Below, piece by piece: positions 6,451 to 12,473 of a stretch of 12,473 bases of DNA. Numbering within the stretch: position 1 is the stretch's first letter; every line of letters begins with the position of its first letter. The notes beneath the pieces were generated by a model. It saw only the letters and a list, made by a program, of their open reading frames with translations. It was not told where the DNA came from and made no database searches. Source of the stretch: Nitrospinae bacterium RIFCSPLOWO2_12_FULL_45_22 (GTDB taxonomy: Bacteria; 2-12-FULL-45-22); the NCBI GenBank assembly GCA_001803565.1, contig MHDQ01000007.1, positions 1-12,473 of the forward strand. Direction: 5' to 3'. Position numbers and translations under genes: made by a program.

Positions 6451-7560
6451 TTAAAGCTTGAAGCTTTCTAAGAAGGCCTGAACCCGCGTCTTCATCTGCC
6501 CCAGGCTGGCCATGCTATATTCTCGCTCTAGCTTCAATATAGGTAGGCCCAGTGGCTCCAGCCCTTTCTTGATCACCGGGTAGGCGCTGCCATGTAAATC
6601 ACAAAACTTAATGGTCTCATATATTACTCCCTCTACCTTAAAAAGCTCAATTAATTGGGTCAGGTGTTCTATCCGGTATTGGGCAGGGTGCATACGGGGG
6701 CAAGGGGTGCGAGTCAAGTAGCGCTTAGCTAACCCTTCTATAGGTTCGAGGCTCGTATCTACCAGGTCCCAAAAATAGCGGCTCCCGTTACACAAGTCAT
6801 CAGTGACTACTACTGCGCCTAACTCTTCAATGAGGTGTAAGTACTCAGGATCATCCAGCTCACTACCCAGCACTAAGAGCCGCACGCTATCTTGCGTCAG
6901 GCGAGGAGGATTAGCCTCTAGCTCATCCAGGTATTCCTGTAATATCAGGTTAAATTCATCCTTGGGCATAACCATCCCGGCTAGTACAATCTCCAGGGTT
7001 TCTGCACCAGTTATTAGGGGTGGATGAGAACGTCTCAACTGGTAGAGCCGCCTCAGAAGCTGTCGGCTCTGATTATATACATTAATAGCCTCCCTTATAG
7101 CCTCGGGAGGTATCTCCTGACCCAAGTATTCCTCCAGCCTCTCCTTGAGCCGCTTTATCTCCATCTGGAAAAATGCCAGGGTAGATGGTGTGGCTTTGCA
7201 TGGGAGGCTGAGGATATGGGTAAAGGGAGTGGCCATATAATTTTCCCAGACATCATATAAGCGGCGGATATGGTCGCAACTATTACAGGCTAACAAGCCA
7301 TCAAGCTGGCTATATCCATCTCGGAAGCCTTGCTCGAAGCAACTACGTACAAATGAGCAGATATTGCTATATAGGTGAGCATCGGCTGCCGGGGTCTCGC
7401 CCGGTTTCCCGAAGACCTTTACCGGTAATATCCCTGCGGCATAGACCAATTCCTCTGGAGCATAGGTGCAGATGTAACCAAAGGTCTTTAGCCCTTTGCT
7501 ACGTCGCTCCTGGATTGACTCCATTCGTCTCTCAAATATTTGGTTAAAATTCTCCCTCAT
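6451..7560 (-). CDS. 2-hydroxyacyl-CoA dehydratase / benzoyl-CoA reductase family protein (HGD-D), smaller subunit
   Basis: This family binds a [4Fe-4S] cluster with three cysteines and removes water from 2-hydroxyacyl-CoA, or reduces aromatic CoA esters, by an ATP-activated one-electron step. The 369-residue protein has APEELVYAAGILPV (34-47), SNICSFVRSC (65-74), NSCDHIRRLYD (93-103), DDLCNGSRYFW (254-264), KFCDLHGSAYP (318-328) and a closing REYSMASLGQMKTRVQAF (346-363). C68 or C74, C95 and C320 sit where cluster ligands fall in the family (inference by position). AGGAG lies eight bases before the ATG. The gene lies 201 bases after its larger paralogue on the same strand, so they may form the two halves of a heterodimer, as in HadBC, HgdAB or BcrBC. 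Substrate cannot be told from sequence; a double-cubane (DCCP-like) reductase role is also possible. Confidence 0.88.
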   Translation of the reverse strand: MRENFNQIFERRMESIQERRSKGLKTFGYICTYAPEELVYAAGILPVKVFGKPGETPAADAHLYSNICSFVRSCFEQGFRDGYSQLDGLLACNSCDHIRRLYDVWENYMATPFTHILSLPCKATPSTLAFFQMEIKRLKERLEEYLGQEIPPEAIREAINVYNQSRQLLRRLYQLRRSHPPLITGAETLEIVLAGMVMPKDEFNLILQEYLDELEANPPRLTQDSVRLLVLGSELDDPEYLHLIEELGAVVVTDDLCNGSRYFWDLVDTSLEPIEGLAKRYLTRTPCPRMHPAQYRIEHLTQLIELFKVEGVIYETIKFCDLHGSAYPVIKKGLEPLGLPILKLEREYSMASLGQMKTRVQAFLESFKL

Positions 7561-7598
7561 AATTTATTCTCCTACTGTCTTGATCCTGAATTATACAC

Positions 7599-7714
7599 CG
7601 CAAAAACGCAAAGAGGATAATGGGTTATTGGGTCATTAGGTGACTCTGTTATTGCGCCATTATTTAATAACCTAATAACCTATTGAGGTTCTTTGCGTCC
7701 TTTGTGTTTCTGCA
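7599..7714. repeat. Imperfect palindrome between the two dehydratase genes (element B)
   Basis: GCAAAAACGCAAAG (7600-7613) is roughly inverted in CTTTGCGTCCTTTGTGTTTCTGC (shortened here; 7691-7713). Inside, GGTTATT (7623-7629) pairs exactly with AATAACC (7674-7680), and ATTAGG (7635-7640) with CCTAAT (7671-7676). TAATAACC is also repeated in tandem at 7665-7680. The element fills most of the gap 7561-7761. It has no long ORF and may hairpin within the polycistronic RNA. Confidence 0.55.
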
Positions 7715-7761
7715 GTTATGAATAACGATTGACAAAACTTAAGCCGGCATAATTCGGTTCA

Positions 7762-9006
7762 TTAGTTAGTAATTACCGTGGCGAAATATTCGTTTATCTT
7801 CTCCTTCATTTCGTTACCAGAGGTTATACGGGCATCGCAAATGTCTCCTCCTATTAACAGTGGAGCGATCCCAAGCTCCTTTTTCAAGGCATCCACTACA
7901 ATACGGTTAATACCACACATCTGCTTGCAGCCGAAATGGCAGAAATAGATAGCCCCATCAATCTGGCAGTCTTGCCACAGTTTAACCAGCCGGTTGAGAG
8001 ACTGGTTAAAGGACCCATAGATAAGATCGATCCCGCCAAAGCTCAGCATGCGTCTGGCCACATTTTCAAAAGGATCATTGGTAGATTTATATACCCCATC
8101 CCAGGGTTTGAGCCCTAAACCATCAGCTACTATTACGGCACCATGTTTCTTCTCTAGCCAATCGAGCAAATTCATCTCAGAGAAAGGAAACCCACCCATC
8201 CAGGCTAAGCGATGCCGCTCTTCGACCAGGGGCCCTTGACCCTTAGTTGCCCGCTCCTGGCCTTCCTCGTAGAGGGCCTTCAAGGCTTTCAGCGTATTAG
8301 GCTGTCCTTCGCAGCAGATACGCAGGGCCATCGTAGATGAGGCCTCACGGCTCCTTAATGGTGAAGGGGTTATTTTTCGCAAATCTTGAATCTTTTCTAC
8401 CAGCTCTTGCGATTGCCTGGATATAGCAAGGCTTTGTTCCAGGGTACTTAGGTCTAATTTTTGTCCGGTATGCTCTTCCAGGAACCTTACCAGCCCTTCA
8501 ACCTCCGCCTTCAAGTAGGCTACCGCTTCTTCTCCTACGCTGTAGGGATAATCAAAAAAATAGGTCGGGCAGCCAAAGAGGTCACTAATTACTTCAAACA
8601 TCATCACATTAGAGTCACAAGGGGTAGCTACCCCTACAATAATGTCGGGGGGCGGTAGTATCCCGGCCTTGACCATGCCTACCACTGCCCGGTTAGGCGA
8701 GCACCCCTCGGTAGAAAAGCCCACCCCAGCCCCTAAATCCAGATACTCGTAACCGGTCTTCTGGGCTAAGACTTGAATAGCATATTGATCCGGGCCAAAG
8801 TGGACAATATCCATTGCCCGGAAGATCTCTAACGGGGCAATAGGGCTTATCCAGGCCAGGGGTTTCCCACGTTCTTTGGCATGCAGAACCTCGCTTAGAT
8901 AATCCGTCATGGTTTCTATATAATATTCCTCGCTTAAGTTAGTGGGGTGGGTACGGCGAAAGGCTAACCTCTTCTCAAACCAAGCTACCATCTGCTCTAA
9001 TCTCAT
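7762..9006 (-). CDS. 2-hydroxyacyl-CoA dehydratase / benzoyl-CoA reductase family protein (HGD-D), larger subunit
   Basis: The 414-residue protein belongs to the same Fe-S family as the gene at 6451-7560. Recognisable segments are ISPIAPLEIFRAMDIV (54-69), TEGCSPNRAVVGMVKAG (99-115), ATPCDSNVMMFEVIS (127-141), a central helical insert around 160-260, YFCHFGCKQMCGINR (354-368) and the hallmark LIGGDICDARIT (384-395). Cysteines 102, 130 and 356 or 360 are likely cluster ligands by position; C364 and C390 are extra. A longer reading from 9084 adds 26 atypical residues, but AGGAGGA seven bases before the ATG at 9004-9006 settles the shorter start. It is transcribed ahead of the smaller paralogue. 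No HgdC-like ASKHA activator ATPase is nearby. Alternatives to a dehydratase are a benzoyl-CoA reductase subunit or a double-cubane-cluster protein. Confidence 0.88.
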   Translation of the reverse strand: MRLEQMVAWFEKRLAFRRTHPTNLSEEYYIETMTDYLSEVLHAKERGKPLAWISPIAPLEIFRAMDIVHFGPDQYAIQVLAQKTGYEYLDLGAGVGFSTEGCSPNRAVVGMVKAGILPPPDIIVGVATPCDSNVMMFEVISDLFGCPTYFFDYPYSVGEEAVAYLKAEVEGLVRFLEEHTGQKLDLSTLEQSLAISRQSQELVEKIQDLRKITPSPLRSREASSTMALRICCEGQPNTLKALKALYEEGQERATKGQGPLVEERHRLAWMGGFPFSEMNLLDWLEKKHGAVIVADGLGLKPWDGVYKSTNDPFENVARRMLSFGGIDLIYGSFNQSLNRLVKLWQDCQIDGAIYFCHFGCKQMCGINRIVVDALKKELGIAPLLIGGDICDARITSGNEMKEKINEYFATVITN

Positions 9007-9036
9007 AGCTGTTCCTCCTGGTACGGGAAAAATGTC

Positions 9037-9045
9037 AGTATAGCA
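9037..9045 (-). promoter_or_regulatory. Extended -10 promoter for the dehydratase-family genes
   Basis: On the minus strand TGC-TATACT (TATACT at 9037-9042) forms an extended -10 box about 30 bases before the ATG at 9006, giving a short leader of roughly 24 bases. No good -35 box stands at the right distance, as is usual for TGn-type promoters. Confidence 0.4.
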
Positions 9046-9151
9046 TACTTTGCTCAGAGAGATTTGAAACTGGCAAAGGGACAAATAAAAAGCAAAATTT
9101 AACTAAAAATAACGTGATAAAACCGATCTGTCAATTATCCTTTTCCTATCT

Positions 9152-9165
9152 TCCTCTGAAGAGGA
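9152..9165. promoter_or_regulatory. Inverted repeat in the divergent intergenic region
   Basis: TCCTCT (9152-9157) and AGAGGA (9160-9165) form a near-contiguous inverted repeat between the divergent genes at 9006 and 9294. It could be an operator serving either side, but its arms are short and nothing in the window encodes a regulator for it. Confidence 0.2.
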
Positions 9166-9229
9166 TGCCAATTAGCTATAGTAAATAGTAAAAAGTAGCA
9201 GTTGGACAGCCAGTAAAATTATGCTAGGC

Positions 9230-9235
9230 TATAAT
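9230..9235 (+). promoter_or_regulatory. Candidate -10 box for the 265-residue protein gene
   Basis: A perfect TATAAT lies 59 bases before the ATG at 9294. The nearest -35-like hexamer, TTGGAC (9202-9207), is 22 bases away, longer than the usual 16-18, so the promoter is incomplete as read. Confidence 0.3.
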
Positions 9236-9293
9236 GCAGGTTTAAGTAGTTTTTCATAGATATGTTAGGAATATATAAAGAGGAGACTTAGAG

Positions 9294-10091
9294 ATGGCAG
9301 ATATACTACGAAGATTATTGAACAGACTTTCAAACTATATTATAGAGTATAAAGTCCTCTCTGGTGATGAACTTATGGGCAAAATATCAGAAGAGATAGG
9401 CATCCTGGATGAGCAAGAACAAAGAGAGCTGCAAGATTTATTAGAGAGTGATGCTAAGCATAAGATATTTCATGGGATAATAGGAGAAGAAACCGGCCTT
9501 TCTGTCTTCTGTCCAGACCTGCATGTCAAGATCAACTATCTGGGGGAGATATTCTTCTGTCCTCCAACTCATAAGTATATGCAGGCAGAACTCCATAAAG
9601 GGTTTCTACGCATTGCCGAGCAGAGAGGCCAAAGCCTATTGGGCGAGGTGGAGGAGGTTCTTTCTCATTTCTTGAGGCAATTAGAGTACCGCATTTCTCC
9701 TCAAGAGGGGCAGTTAGCTGGTTCGTACAAAGAATTAATCGCCCATAAGGATCAATACCGCTTGAGACTTTATCTATTCTTTTCTATAGTCACGGCTCAA
9801 GAGTTCCTGGATAATATTCCCAAGAAAGACGAGGAGCAGGTTATCATAGTCCCTTCAGAAAGGACACCCGCACCATTTATAAAATTCCTTAGGGAGTCAG
9901 AGGATAAGGCCAGGGATAAAGGTCTTTCTGTTTGGGTAGTAGATATAGAAAATAGAGCTATTAATCCCTTTCTAGGGGTTCCTGTGGACAGAGAAATATG
10001 GGCCCATTTTACTGACCCAGAAGCCTCCCTTAGGGCCATTCAAATGTGGCGCAGTTCTGGGCCATTTAGCCCTTCAGATGGGGATTTCTAA
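9294..10091 (+). CDS. Unrecognised 265-residue protein
   Basis: I do not recognise this family. The first 65 residues are helical and charged (NRLSNYIIEYKVL, EQEQRELQDLLESD). Residues 72-94 carry the only two cysteines in a paired setting, FCPDLHVKINYLG then FFCPPTHKYM (C73 and C89, each followed by proline, with histidines 77 and 93), which could bind metal or an Fe-S cluster or simply cap a beta hairpin. A hydrophobic helix lies at about 156-173. The C-terminal part alternates strand and helix (EQVIIVPSER, GLSVWVVDIENRAINPFLG), suggesting a Rossmann-like or nuclease-like fold, unproven. AGGAG at 9281-9285, eight bases before ATG, supports the start. There is no signal peptide. Its last 18 bases overlap the end of the convergent CooC-like gene. 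Confidence 0.75.
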   Translation: MADILRRLLNRLSNYIIEYKVLSGDELMGKISEEIGILDEQEQRELQDLLESDAKHKIFHGIIGEETGLSVFCPDLHVKINYLGEIFFCPPTHKYMQAELHKGFLRIAEQRGQSLLGEVEEVLSHFLRQLEYRISPQEGQLAGSYKELIAHKDQYRLRLYLFFSIVTAQEFLDNIPKKDEEQVIIVPSERTPAPFIKFLRESEDKARDKGLSVWVVDIENRAINPFLGVPVDREIWAHFTDPEASLRAIQMWRSSGPFSPSDGDF

Positions 10092-10865
10092 TTTAGTAAG
10101 TATTTTCTGGGTGGCCCGAATTGCTGGCGAATCTTCTGGGAGCCCTATTAATGGCTTGCCTGCCCGATCGTACTGAGTGATATTGTTATCTTCGGGGATA
10201 ATGCCCAGCAGTTCTATCCCGATTTCCTGGGCCTTTTGCTGGAATTCCTCTTCTATATTACCAGTAGCCCTATTGAGTACTAAGCAGATACGCTTGAAAT
10301 GTATCTCTAACTTCTCCGCCAGACCCTTAATCAACCTGGCAGTTTCCAATCCCCGGTGAGTAGGGTCGGTAACAATTACCATAATATCCACACTCCGCGT
10401 CGTCCTTCGGCTCAGGTGCTCTAAGCCGGCCTCACAATCAATGATAGTCAAATCAAAGTTATTAGAAATTGTCTCTATAGCGTGTCGGAGAATATCATTT
10501 ACCAGGCAATAGCATCCTGGTCCTTCGGGTCTTCCTATAGCTAATAGAGATATTGTAGGGGCCTTAACTAACATATCCTTTATCTGATAATCTATTATCA
10601 TATCCGGGGGTATGTCATAACTTGGGGCACTACTTGGACCCTGGACCAATTCTTCCCTGAGATCCCCAATAGTCTTCCTCGCCCTTAAACCTAACGCTGG
10701 TGGGAGGCTGGTAGCAGGATCAGCATCTATAGCCAATATATGTCGGCTGTTTTTGCTCAGTAATTTAATCATCATAGCGGAAAAGACGGTCTTGCCGGTT
10801 CCTCCCTTACCAGAAACAGCTATAATTGTTCCTTTTTCACTTTTATTCCCTTTATCAAAGGCCAT
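10074..10865 (-). CDS. cooC: CooC-like maturation ATPase (MinD/NifH/SIMIBI class)
   Basis: CooC proteins are dimeric ATPases that help insert nickel into carbon monoxide dehydrogenase; relatives serve other Fe-S or corrinoid enzymes. The 263-residue sequence shows the deviant Walker A SGKGGTGKT (18-26, signature K20 and catalytic K25), switch I IDADPATSLPPALG (46-59), the paired cysteines of EGPGCYCLVN at C118-x-C120 that bridge the dimer and bind metal in CooC, switch II IIDCEAGLEHLSRRT (141-155) with D143, and the base-recognition N198 region of LVLNRA. Length is normal for CooC. GGGGAGG lies just upstream of the ATG. No CO dehydrogenase gene is in view; the neighbours are dehydratase-family Fe-S proteins transcribed on the same strand beyond the convergent 265-residue gene. 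A role in activating those instead is speculation. Confidence 0.88.
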   Translation of the reverse strand: MAFDKGNKSEKGTIIAVSGKGGTGKTVFSAMMIKLLSKNSRHILAIDADPATSLPPALGLRARKTIGDLREELVQGPSSAPSYDIPPDMIIDYQIKDMLVKAPTISLLAIGRPEGPGCYCLVNDILRHAIETISNNFDLTIIDCEAGLEHLSRRTTRSVDIMVIVTDPTHRGLETARLIKGLAEKLEIHFKRICLVLNRATGNIEEEFQQKAQEIGIELLGIIPEDNNITQYDRAGKPLIGLPEDSPAIRATQKILTKLEIPI

Positions 10866-10897
10866 AATAACCTCCCCATTTTATAGTTTATAATCCA

Positions 10898-10926
10898 AAT
10901 ATTAACCCTATCCGATAACTTGTCAA
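10898..10926 (-). promoter_or_regulatory. Promoter for the CooC-like gene, -35 supplied by a repeat end
   Basis: On the minus strand a perfect TTGACA (10921-10926), a 17-base spacer and AATATT (10898-10903, four of six) stand about 33 bases ahead of the ATG at 10865. The -35 lies inside the terminal inverted repeat of element C, so insertion of that element may have built or replaced the promoter. Confidence 0.45.
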
Positions 10927-11069
10927 CAAAAAAGCCCAAAAAGCTGTCGTGGTCACATTTATGAAAGCTGTGACCACCAAAGCACGAAAGAGACCCCAGG
11001 ACACGAAAAATGACCACCACACCTTGTGTCTTTTTGTGGTTAAACTGTTACCTGGTTTTTGAGTTGACA
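10920..11069. repeat. Palindromic element with TTGACA facing outward at both ends (element C)
   Basis: TTGTCAAC (10920-10927) and GTTGACA (11063-11069) are inverted copies at the ends of about 150 bases. Adjacent bases continue the pairing loosely (CAAAAAAGCC against GGTTTTTG). Inside is a perfect 9-base stem GTGGTCACA (10949-10957) with TGTGACCAC (10969-10977), and AAAGCTG occurs twice (10940-10946 and 10964-10970). The right half read on the minus strand contains CCACAAAAAGACACAAGG, close to the core of element A. No ORF of note. It lies in the 487-base gap between the CooC-like gene and the decayed kinase. Confidence 0.6.
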
Positions 11070-11096
11070 TAGGCATTAGTTTGGTATAAAAAATAC

Positions 11097-11242
11097 GTAA
11101 GCGTTCAGCTACCAGCCGTCAGCTTTCAGTAAAAACAAGGAGATACTAAAACCAGCCTTCCGCTCCTAAGACCGGGACTTGTTCATAACCCGTTGCTTTG
11201 TTTGTTTTGCTGACCACTGATAGCTGACGGCTGAACGCTTAC
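11097..11242. repeat. 146-base MITE-like element with perfect 13-base inverted ends (element D)
   Basis: GTAAGCGTTCAGC (11097-11109) is repeated exactly in inverse as GCTGAACGCTTAC (11230-11242). The homology continues inward with a five-base offset: GCCGTCAGCTTTCAG on the left corresponds to the inverse of CTGATAGCTGACGGC on the right, and both then run into an AAAACAA-type stretch. The left arm is itself made of near-repeats of TCAGCTxxCAGC. The centre (about 11140-11205) is unique and non-coding. Flanking bases (ATAC before, AAAA after) show no clear target duplication. Confidence 0.7.
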
Positions 11243-11352
11243 AAAAATACAATTGACCGAATAAGACCAATTTCTACCAGAAAAGATCTCCGAGACGGTA
11301 AAAGCCGGGGATAGCTCCCATAGTTAATATGCAATTTAGTAGAGGGGAGTCT
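11243..11352. other. Leader of the decayed kinase gene, nothing definite
   Basis: Between element D and the old start codon at 11353 I see only a short GACGGTAAAAGCCGGGG stretch and a weak GGG-CCC pairing at about 11310-11320. The first slightly recalls part of a cyclic-di-GMP riboswitch, but the conserved paired helices are missing, so no riboswitch is claimed. AGAGGGGAG (11341-11349) is a good ribosome site for the ATG at 11353. Confidence 0.3.
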
Positions 11353-12117
11353 ATGGGTGTAGAGTCTAATCTTTCCCCTGGTCCTTTATTTAGATTCTTT
11401 TCCTAGGCCTGTGGGCTTATCGTGGTGGGGATAGGAATGATTGCCCTGGCCGGATTAACAACCTTTATTGGTTTGGCTTTCTCTTTAGGTTACCTCTATG
11501 GTGCGCCATTACTTTATGGTGGGACAACAATACCGATGGCGCTCAATACCGCAATTGCATTTTTTGTTCTGGGCCTGGGACTTGTTATCAACAACGTGAG
11601 TCATGACATAGCGGAACGGAAGCAAGCCGCAGAAGCGCTGAGAAAGGCGCATGATGAGTTAGAAATACGAGTTGCAGAGCGGACCGTGGAACTGTCTAAA
11701 GCTAATGAAGCATTGCGGGCCGAAATCATTGAACGCGGGCGTGCAGAAGAGTCGCTGCGCCTGCAAAGCACTGCCCTTGAATCCGCTGCCAACGCCATTG
11801 TAATCACCAATCGTGAAGGGACTATCCTCTGGGTCAATCCGGCCTTTACCTCCCTGACCGGCTATACGGCTGAGGAGGCCATTGGCCAGAATCCGAGGGT
11901 TCTCAAGTCAGGCAAACACGATGCTTCATTCTACAAGAATCTCTGGGATACCGTCCTCTCCGGGCAGGTCTGGCGCAGCGAGATTATTAACCTCCGTAAG
12001 GACGGCAGGCTTTATACAGAGGAGATGACCATTACTCCAGTCCGGGACGAGCGAGGGGAGATATCACATTTTATTGCCATCAAGCAGAACATCACCCCTC
12101 CGGGCCTTCTCATCTAA
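11353..12117 (+). pseudogene. PAS sensor-kinase remnant: amber at codon 18, kinase domain missing
   Basis: ATG at 11353, with AGAGGGGAG four bases upstream, opens a frame that hits TAG at 11404-11406 and then continues in the same frame to TAA at 12115-12117. Downstream it encodes two hydrophobic segments (IALAGLTTFIGLAFSLGYLYG; shortened motif LLYGGTTIPMALNTA with AFFVLGLGL), typical of membrane sensor kinases, then a coiled coil rich in ERKQAAEALRKA-type heptads, then one PAS domain (ALESAANAIVITNREG through HFIAIKQNIT). The jump from the membrane part straight to NNVSHDIAERKQ suggests an internal deletion. After KQNIT, where ERK and a histidine kinase domain normally follow, only PPGLLI and a stop occur. 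Reinitiation at GTG 11422 could yield 231 residues. The PAS part is visibly richer in GC than neighbouring genes, a sign of transfer. Confidence 0.75.
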
Positions 12118-12166
12118 ATAAACAACATGTTATCTTGGTCCGCCCCAAGGGTCAGATCCATTGACC

Positions 12167-12472
12167 TTACTTTTGTATGGCATCCAATGGACTTACAATC
12201 TTGGAAATATCCTTTTCCATCACATGGGTGTATATTTCCGTCGTCTTGACATCAGCATGCCCCATGAGTTCCTGAAGAACCCGGATATTAACCCCATTTT
12301 CAAGCATATGAGTTGCAAATGAATGGCGAAACGTATGACAACTGACGCGTTTAGTAATCTCAGCACGGTCAACCGCTACCTTGACGGCTTTCTGTAGACC
12401 GGACTCCAGGGTGTGATGCCGTCTCTTCACTCCTGAACGGGGGTCGATACTCAAATTTTTGGCAGGAAAGAC
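12167..12472 (-). CDS. intI: Integron integrase IntI, C-terminal part (runs off the window)
   Basis: IntI is a tyrosine recombinase that moves gene cassettes by recombining attC and attI. The frame enters from the window edge as [19 protein letters not shown]. The DPRSG-x-x-RRHH segment is the end of the IntI-specific insertion that distinguishes integron integrases from XerC/D. Then follow [16 protein letters not shown] (the H-x-x-R box with catalytic H and R), [16 protein letters not shown] (catalytic H and the nucleophilic tyrosine) and the usual IntI ending SPLD. The frame is intact to TAA. The N-terminal half, the promoter and attI would lie beyond the right edge. It converges with the decayed kinase, 49 bases apart. 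TTG at 12452-12454 is internal and not a real start. Confidence 0.88.
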   Translation of the reverse strand, partial: VFPAKNLSIDPRSGVKRRHHTLESGLQKAVKVAVDRAEITKRVSCHTFRHSFATHMLENGVNIRVLQELMGHADVKTTEIYTHVMEKDISKIVSPLDAIQK

Positions 12473-12473
12473 A

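Noticed and set aside
7024-7260. Plus-strand ORF of 78 residues opposite the smaller dehydratase-family gene, and similar antisense ORFs elsewhere
   Set aside because: They are antisense to genes with strong family motifs and show no protein-like pattern of their own.
7729-7734. TTGACA on the plus strand at 7729-7734 as a promoter
   Set aside because: It points into the 3' end of a minus-strand gene, the hexamer at proper spacing is AATTCG-like, and no plus-strand gene follows.
9007-9084. N-terminal extension of the larger dehydratase-family protein from 9084
   Set aside because: AGGAGGA correctly spaced from the ATG at 9006, and an extended -10 box lying within the extension, make the shorter start far better.
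10820-11076. Two minus-strand ORFs of 62-66 residues in the gap upstream of cooC
   Set aside because: They lie on the palindromic element C and the cooC leader, have no ribosome sites, and translate repeat sequence.
11290-11330. GACGGTAAAAGCCGGGG as part of a cyclic-di-GMP riboswitch ahead of the kinase remnant
   Set aside because: The conserved paired helices and the GCAAA-type junction of that riboswitch are not present.
1-12473. CRISPR arrays, tRNA and rRNA genes
   Set aside because: No regularly spaced direct repeats, cloverleaf-compatible segments or rRNA-like conserved stretches were seen on either strand.

Overview
The window looks like a chromosomal stretch from an uncultivated anaerobic bacterium of moderate GC. 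The evidence is the gene content: two cysteine-rich proteins of the 2-hydroxyacyl-CoA dehydratase/benzoyl-CoA reductase family, a CooC-type Fe/Ni-protein maturation ATPase, a cobalamin-binding mutase-type subunit, and a truncated integron integrase. Many gaps carry palindromic filler elements. Nothing seen fixes the phylum.

Layout. Positions 1-165 hold the 3' end of an IS3-like insertion sequence: the transposase tail plus a putative terminal repeat. Directly against it lies an N-terminally shortened DUF4160 gene, then an intact DUF2442 gene. An unrecognised 103-residue ORF follows (743-1054). A 771-residue exported TPR protein occupies 1245-3560. On the minus strand, coaD (5018-5536) lies upstream of a class I aminotransferase (3744-4958) in a likely two-gene operon. 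A stand-alone B12-binding domain protein (5918-6355, plus strand) faces two minus-strand dehydratase-family genes (6451-7560 and 7762-9006). Next are an unrecognised 265-residue protein (9294-10091, plus) and a CooC-like ATPase (10074-10865, minus), which overlap tail to tail by 18 bases. The right end carries a decayed PAS sensor-kinase gene (in-frame amber at codon 18, no kinase domain) and the C-terminal part of an integron integrase running off the window.

How the genes may work together. The middle block (B12-binding protein, two dehydratase-family proteins, CooC-like ATPase) suggests low-potential, ATP-coupled Fe-S redox chemistry on acyl-CoA or small substrates. The usual ASKHA-type activator ATPase of this family is not in the window, so electron delivery is unexplained by what is visible.

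Four gaps (5660-5889, 7599-7714, 10920-11069, 11097-11242) contain different imperfect palindromes 116-230 bases long, three of them bounded by short inverted repeats. Three share a CACAAAGACACAAGG-like core. One has TTGACA facing outwards at both ends and may supply the -35 box of the CooC gene. No tRNA, rRNA or CRISPR array was seen.
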